A stretch of DNA of 12,889 bases from Spirochaetaceae bacterium (lineage in GTDB: Bacteria; Spirochaetota; Spirochaetia; Treponematales; Breznakiellaceae): positions 1-12,889 of the forward strand of contig JAITCP010000189.1 in the NCBI GenBank assembly GCA_031283025.1, written 5' to 3'. The notes under the pieces were generated by a model, which was not told the origin of the DNA, searched no databases, and worked only from the letters and a program-made list of their open reading frames with translations. The position numbers and the translations under genes were made by a program. This document shows positions 12,188 through 12,889 of this stretch, one piece after another; the stretch's first letter is position 1, and the number at the start of each line of letters is the position of its first letter.

Positions 12188-12607
12188 CGCCGCCGCACCG
12201 GCAGTCGGATGTTTCTGATTATTGGGGGAAGCGCACCTGTGGCAAATATCACTGAAAAAACGGACGCTTTATTAGTTTTGTTGCATATGGGCGGCGGAAA
12301 GAACACCCCTTCAGGCCGCAGAAAAAGCGTCCGTTTTTTCAGTGCTTTCACTGCCTGTGCGCTTCCTACATCCCCGGAAACACCCGGCTATTACTGCGAA
12401 TGGGTAAAAGGCCGGAGCCTTTCAGCAATGTGGGTATATTGGCGGGGTAAAAAGCGGACATTTTCTGGGTTTTAAGCTCCGCCCTCGGACAATCCCCCCC
12501 TCGTATTCCTCCGTGTTCCTTTGTGATTTTCTAACCTTGGTGTGAATTTCTTCAAATGCTCTGGGGCCCCGCCTATTACCTTCAAAATACCTGACTGCCG
12601 TTGTCGG
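12188..12607. other. Non-coding interval with an inverted repeat
   Basis: This region lies between two convergent genes and contains the 21-bp inverted repeat at 12250-12344. Frames on both strands look like shadows: no good start, ribosome binding site or protein-like composition. On the minus strand around 12499-12525 there is an A-rich phrase (CACAAAGGAACACGGAGGAA) of a kind often found in intergenic repeats; nothing else is recognised. Confidence 0.6.
12250..12344. repeat. 21-bp perfect inverted repeat, loop with inner hairpin
   Basis: A 21-base arm (12250-12270, beginning CACTGAAAAAACGG) is repeated exactly in inverse orientation at 12324-12344. The 53-base loop contains GCGGC (12291-12295) pairing with GCCGC (12315-12319). 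Runs of six A and six T inside the arms mean both strands would have a T-run, so a bidirectional terminator for the two convergent genes is possible. A small non-autonomous element is an alternative, although no target duplication was seen. Confidence 0.75.
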
Positions 12608-12889
12608 TCATAACTGGGTGATAGTCTCTGTGGGAAGGCCGGTGATGGCTTGTATCTGTTCTGACAAAAAGCCCATTACTTTCATTTTTCTGGCATTTTC
12701 AAGGTTTGCTTCGTTGCGGCCTTCACGCTTGGCTCCTACCATGCTGGCTTGCCAGTCCAGTTTGTTTTTCAAAATGGTGGTTTGGCGGGCGTATTCTTCA
12801 AAATCCGCCGCTACTTGGGTTAGGGCGTTTGTAGCCATCGCTATTCCCTCCTCATGGGCGATTATCTCTTTGATTTTCTCCCTTTTCGC
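12608..12889 (-). CDS. Rpn-family PD-(D/E)XK nuclease/transposase-like protein, C-terminal part
   Basis: The frame is open from the window edge to the TGA at 12608-12610, so the gene begins outside; an ATG at 12838 is internal, not the likely start (17 more in-frame codons lie upstream, KREKIKEIIAHEEGIA). The visible 93 residues match the C-terminal region typical of the Rpn / 'PD-(D/E)XK nuclease family transposase' group: a charged helix, LDWQASMVGAKREGRNEANLENARKM, and a final small helix-turn-helix-like motif, MGFLSEQIQAITGLPTETITQL. The nuclease core itself is outside the window. Members of the family promote RecA-independent recombination in Escherichia coli (Rpn proteins) and are abundant in Treponema. 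The gene converges with the SpoIID-type gene. Confidence 0.75.
   Translation of the reverse strand, partial: AKREKIKEIIAHEEGIAMATNALTQVAADFEEYARQTTILKNKLDWQASMVGAKREGRNEANLENARKMKVMGFLSEQIQAITGLPTETITQL

Noticed and set aside
12209..12475. Plus-strand ORF of 88 aa after the SpoIID-type gene
   Set aside because: It runs through the 21-bp inverted repeat, has no ribosome binding site, and its composition is not protein-like.

Overview
The window looks like a chromosomal segment from a spirochaete of the Treponema type, most plausibly one of the termite-gut lineages. This is inference from gene content: a Treponema-style outer-membrane beta-barrel with an N-terminal signal peptide and C-terminal Phe, a secreted TPR plus SpoIID/LytB protein, an rpoN-hpf pair, an Rpn-type PD-(D/E)XK protein, and tRNA and tmRNA genes without an encoded CCA. 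Base composition is moderate, with local AT-rich and GC-rich patches. No species is claimed.

Layout. (1) Positions 1-3032, plus strand: the end of a caspase-family (C14) protein cut by the window edge, a second complete exported caspase-family protein with a polyproline linker, a nine-copy heptamer tandem repeat, and an exported protein with a CsgG/TolB-like N-terminal domain, a second proline tract and an AT-rich region coding for a probable beta-barrel. (2) 3033-3481: an intergenic stretch with nested hairpins, a 15-bp inverted repeat pair and the terminator of the minus-strand gene. (3) 3482-4732, minus: a major-porin-like outer-membrane protein. (4) 4863-5244: promoter and tmRNA gene ssrA, with tag ANNDSYAYALAA. 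(5) 5245-6314: seven tandem non-coding units of 136-176 bp directly attached to the tmRNA 3' end. Each ends with an exact copy of the last 18 bases of the tmRNA and each carries an inverted copy of its T-arm. This is the most unusual object in the window. (6) 6384-7341, minus: a small unrecognised protein overlapping an ImmA/IrrE-type metallopeptidase gene, with promoter and palindrome upstream. (7) tRNA-Leu(CAG), minus. (8) 7597-10072, minus: rpoN, hpf, deoD in transcription order. (9) 10118-12187, plus: a TPR/SpoIID protein divergent from rpoN. (10) 12188-12607: a non-coding region with a 21-bp perfect inverted repeat. (11) 12608 to the end, minus: the C-terminal part of an Rpn-family protein.

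How it fits together. The rpoN-hpf-deoD block, tmRNA, tRNA-Leu, porin and SpoIID protein read as core genome. The accessory material sits between the tmRNA and tRNA-Leu genes, both classic integration targets: the repeat array and the ImmA-type gene pair. The tmRNA-derived array has no coding content of its own. It shows a covarying base pair in its main hairpin, a strict link between the 3' half of a unit and the spacer that follows it, and complementarity to the tmRNA T-arm. It could be a non-autonomous, recombinase-mobilised cassette array or a structured RNA array fused to ssrA; the sequence alone does not decide between these.
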